From Candidatus Aenigmatarchaeota archaeon (lineage in GTDB: Archaea; Aenigmatarchaeota; Aenigmatarchaeia; Aenigmatarchaeales; Aenigmatarchaeaceae), in contig JAFCFQ010000004.1 of the NCBI GenBank assembly GCA_017608545.1, positions 1-15,549 on the forward strand: a stretch of DNA of 15,549 nucleotides, given 5' to 3'. The number at the start of each line of letters is the position of its first letter. Position 1 is the stretch's first letter. The notes below the pieces were generated by a model, which did no database searches, was not told the origin of the DNA, and saw nothing but the letters and a program-made list of their open reading frames with translations. Of the stretch, positions 14,556-15,549 are shown piece by piece. The position numbers and the translations under genes are program-made.

Positions 14556-15344
14556 TTAAGAGCCGATCGCTCTACCAACTGAGCTATGCCCACAACTTAA
14601 CGTTGTTATGGGCCCATGGGCCCTTATGAAATCTAAAAGTAATTCTAAATTTTCTTCTTTAAAAATAGTTATGTTTTTAGTATTACATAACTTCTTAACA
14701 ACTATTTTAAAGTAATTTGACGGGACTAAAACGACAATTTTATATTTTTTCTTATATTTTTGTAATCTTTTGACCTTTCTTTTAAAATTTGACCAATAAG
14801 GTTTCCAATTACCAAAACCACATCTCTCAATAATTATGTTACCTACAACAAAATCTGGAACAGCATAATTTTTTCCGAGAGAAATTATAGGTTCATATTC
14901 ATATCGAATTTTATTTCGTACAAGTTCTTCAGCGATTTTCTTTTCATTATTATTATACATTAATTCGCCGTTTGGCCCAATTACTTTTCTTCGATGCATC
15001 TTTATTTTAGCTTTTTTAAACCCTTTTATTCTATCTTCTTTTGTGAGATTAATTTTCATTTTGCTTCTAATTTTTCCACCTTTGATTTGAACCCAATTTC
15101 TTGGTAGTATACCACGGAAGTAATTTTTATAGGTTATAGTCCATGGGAACAATTTCAATATTCTTTCGAATATAAGTTGTGGTAATTTTCTTTCTTCATT
15201 CATCCAGTGTCTTAAACCACTTCTACTAACTTTTAACATTTTGGCTAATTTTCTCTGACTTAATTTTTCTTTTGAGATAATTTCTGAAAACATTTTTTTC
15301 TGAAAACCTTTTTCAATGATAATTTTTGTGGTGAATCTTTCCAT
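14556..15344 (-). CDS. HTH plus PD-(D/E)XK nuclease-like protein
   Basis: 262 aa, no named family recognised. Residues ~18-65 form a helix-turn-helix (SQRKLAKMLKVSRSGLRHWM), followed by ILPRNWVQIKGGKI (79-92) and a basic region. Residues ~125-235 look like a PD-(D/E)XK-type nuclease fold: acidic helix N133-E134-K-K-I-A-E-E140, a strand with P163-D164-F165, then N-I-I-I-E173-R-C175-G. The usual catalytic Lys after the Glu is Cys, so activity is uncertain; variant or inactive members exist. Residues 244-262 are encoded by the tRNA-Lys gene and its first intron, with the stop in the anticodon loop. An A/T-rich TATA-like stretch (15367-15380) before the ATG fits a leaderless transcript. It sits between eL37 and tRNA-Lys; origin as a mobile or defence gene is inferred. 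Confidence 0.75.
   Translation of the reverse strand: MERFTTKIIIEKGFQKKMFSEIISKEKLSQRKLAKMLKVSRSGLRHWMNEERKLPQLIFERILKLFPWTITYKNYFRGILPRNWVQIKGGKIRSKMKINLTKEDRIKGFKKAKIKMHRRKVIGPNGELMYNNNEKKIAEELVRNKIRYEYEPIISLGKNYAVPDFVVGNIIIERCGFGNWKPYWSNFKRKVKRLQKYKKKYKIVVLVPSNYFKIVVKKLCNTKNITIFKEENLELLLDFIRAHGPITTLSCGHSSVGRAIGS
14586..14607 (-). other. tRNA-Lys intron 1 (after position 8)
   Basis: A 22-base intron lies between T8 and A9. Acceptor-strand GCCC (14613-14610) pairs with GGGC (14591-14588) as the 4-bp central helix. Both bulges are ATA (14609-14607 and 14587-14585). The internal hairpin is ACAAC/GTTGT (14606-14602/14596-14592) with loop GTTAA. Cutting each bulge after its second base joins GGGCCCAT to AGCTCAG, restoring a perfect acceptor stem and canonical U8-A9. 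Confidence 0.85.
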
Positions 15345-15366
15345 ACAAATATTTTATACTTTTTCA

Positions 15367-15380
15367 CATATAAAATAAAT
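15367..15380 (-). promoter_or_regulatory. TATA box of the HTH-nuclease gene
   Basis: ATTTATTTTATATG on the minus strand is centred about 29 bases before the ATG at 15344, consistent with a leaderless start. It lies downstream of the eL37 stop and a T-rich stretch (about 15403-15412) that could end the eL37 transcript. Confidence 0.4.
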
Positions 15381-15420
15381 CATGCAATGGACCCAAATCT
15401 AATTGAGAAAAAGAATAAAT

Positions 15421-15549
15421 TTACTTTTTTCTGTACTTTTTTAAGGGATGTTTCCAAGCCCAATTAAATTTTCTTAATTTTTTAGAAGGATATCCACATT
15501 TGCTACACTTTCTCTTTTTAATGTGAAAAGAATGAGAACCACATCTTCT
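15421..15549 (-). CDS. rpl37e: Ribosomal protein eL37 (C-terminal part)
   Basis: The last 42 codons of a minus-strand gene whose 5' end lies beyond the window. It reads [20 protein letters not shown] then [20 protein letters not shown], matching archaeal L37e. The family's zinc ribbon is two CxxC pairs: the second (C15/C18 of the fragment) is intact and the first is cut, with only its second Cys (C3) visible. The Tyr/Phe-Asn-Trp segment and basic tail are typical. It is a small basic zinc protein of the large ribosomal subunit, binding 23S rRNA. A T-rich stretch follows its stop codon. Confidence 0.92.
   Translation of the reverse strand, partial: RRCGSHSFHIKKRKCSKCGYPSKKLRKFNWAWKHPLKKYRKK

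Larger units (their letters stand above)
14506..14615 (-). tRNA. tRNA-Lys (anticodon CUU) with two introns
   Basis: Read on the minus strand, removal of two introns gives a canonical 73-base tRNA. Acceptor GGGCCCA (14615-14609) pairs perfectly with TGGGCCC (14513-14507), and the discriminator is A14506. T8-A9 and the D stem GCTC/GAGC follow. The anticodon stem ATCGG/CCGAT encloses CTCTTAA, giving CTT at 14560-14558. The variable region is AGGTC and the T arm CAGGG-TTCGAAT-CCCTG. Without excision the acceptor stem fails and the variable region is 15 bases too long. CCA is not encoded. The upstream nuclease-like ORF overlaps its 5' half and stops in the anticodon loop. Excision would be by the archaeal splicing endonuclease. 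Confidence 0.9.

Noticed and set aside
14536..14556. Canonical 37/38 intron in tRNA-Lys, using CCGGT as the 3' anticodon strand
   Set aside because: It would leave a 7-base variable region, and no 4-bp central helix with two 3-nt bulges can be drawn there.
14506..14592. tRNA-Lys as a contiguous gene starting GTGGGCATAG
   Set aside because: The acceptor would mismatch or need two extra bases after the T stem, and the variable region would be 20 bases. The two-intron model gives perfect pairing throughout.
1..15549. CRISPR array, insertion sequence, rRNA or riboswitch
   Set aside because: No regularly spaced repeats, transposase-like protein, rRNA segment or recognisable riboswitch core was found on either strand by eye.

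Overview
The window is AT-rich archaeal chromosome. It carries the archaeal RNA polymerase gene cluster (rpoH, rpoB/rpoA1, rpoA2), eL30 and archaeal-type NusA, a class II LysRS, a cis-prenyltransferase, eL37, TATA boxes at leaderless spacing, and a tRNA whose introns fit bulge-helix-bulge excision. Compact spacing, small proteins and a class II LysRS would suit a reduced (DPANN-like) archaeon, but that placement is inference.

Layout. (1) 1-2203 is a loose region: tRNA-Leu(GAG), a small membrane protein, a protein with an HEPN-type RxxxxH motif, and several decayed-looking pieces (a ribbon-helix-helix-like fragment, a degenerate tRNA-like sequence, a broken small ORF). (2) 2204-5613 holds housekeeping genes: uppS (+) converging on lysS (-) with a 4-base overlap, then a site-2-protease-like M50 membrane peptidase diverging from lysS. 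(3) 5685-13747 (-) is the transcription cluster, in transcription order: rpoH, a single ORF joining RNA polymerase B and A', rpoA2, an unknown 75-aa protein, eL30, nusA. (4) 13845-14501 has two small uncharacterised proteins, at least one membrane-bound. (5) 14506-15549 (-) holds eL37 (partial at the window edge), an HTH plus PD-(D/E)XK-like protein, and tRNA-Lys(CUU), whose 5' half is overlapped by the end of that protein gene.

Strongest observations. B and A', normally separate archaeal polypeptides, are one 1907-codon ORF with essentially no linker. The same polymerase departs from near-universal residues in the bridge helix, the trigger-loop helix and the B catalytic lysine loop. The tRNA-Lys gene folds properly only after removing two introns (22 nt after position 8, 15 nt after position 43), both flanked by bulge-helix-bulge-like structures. 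The unknown 75-aa gene sits inside an otherwise conserved operon. Genes in the cluster use a GTGA Shine-Dalgarno that overlaps the preceding stop codon at the two polymerase junctions, whereas isolated genes look leaderless.
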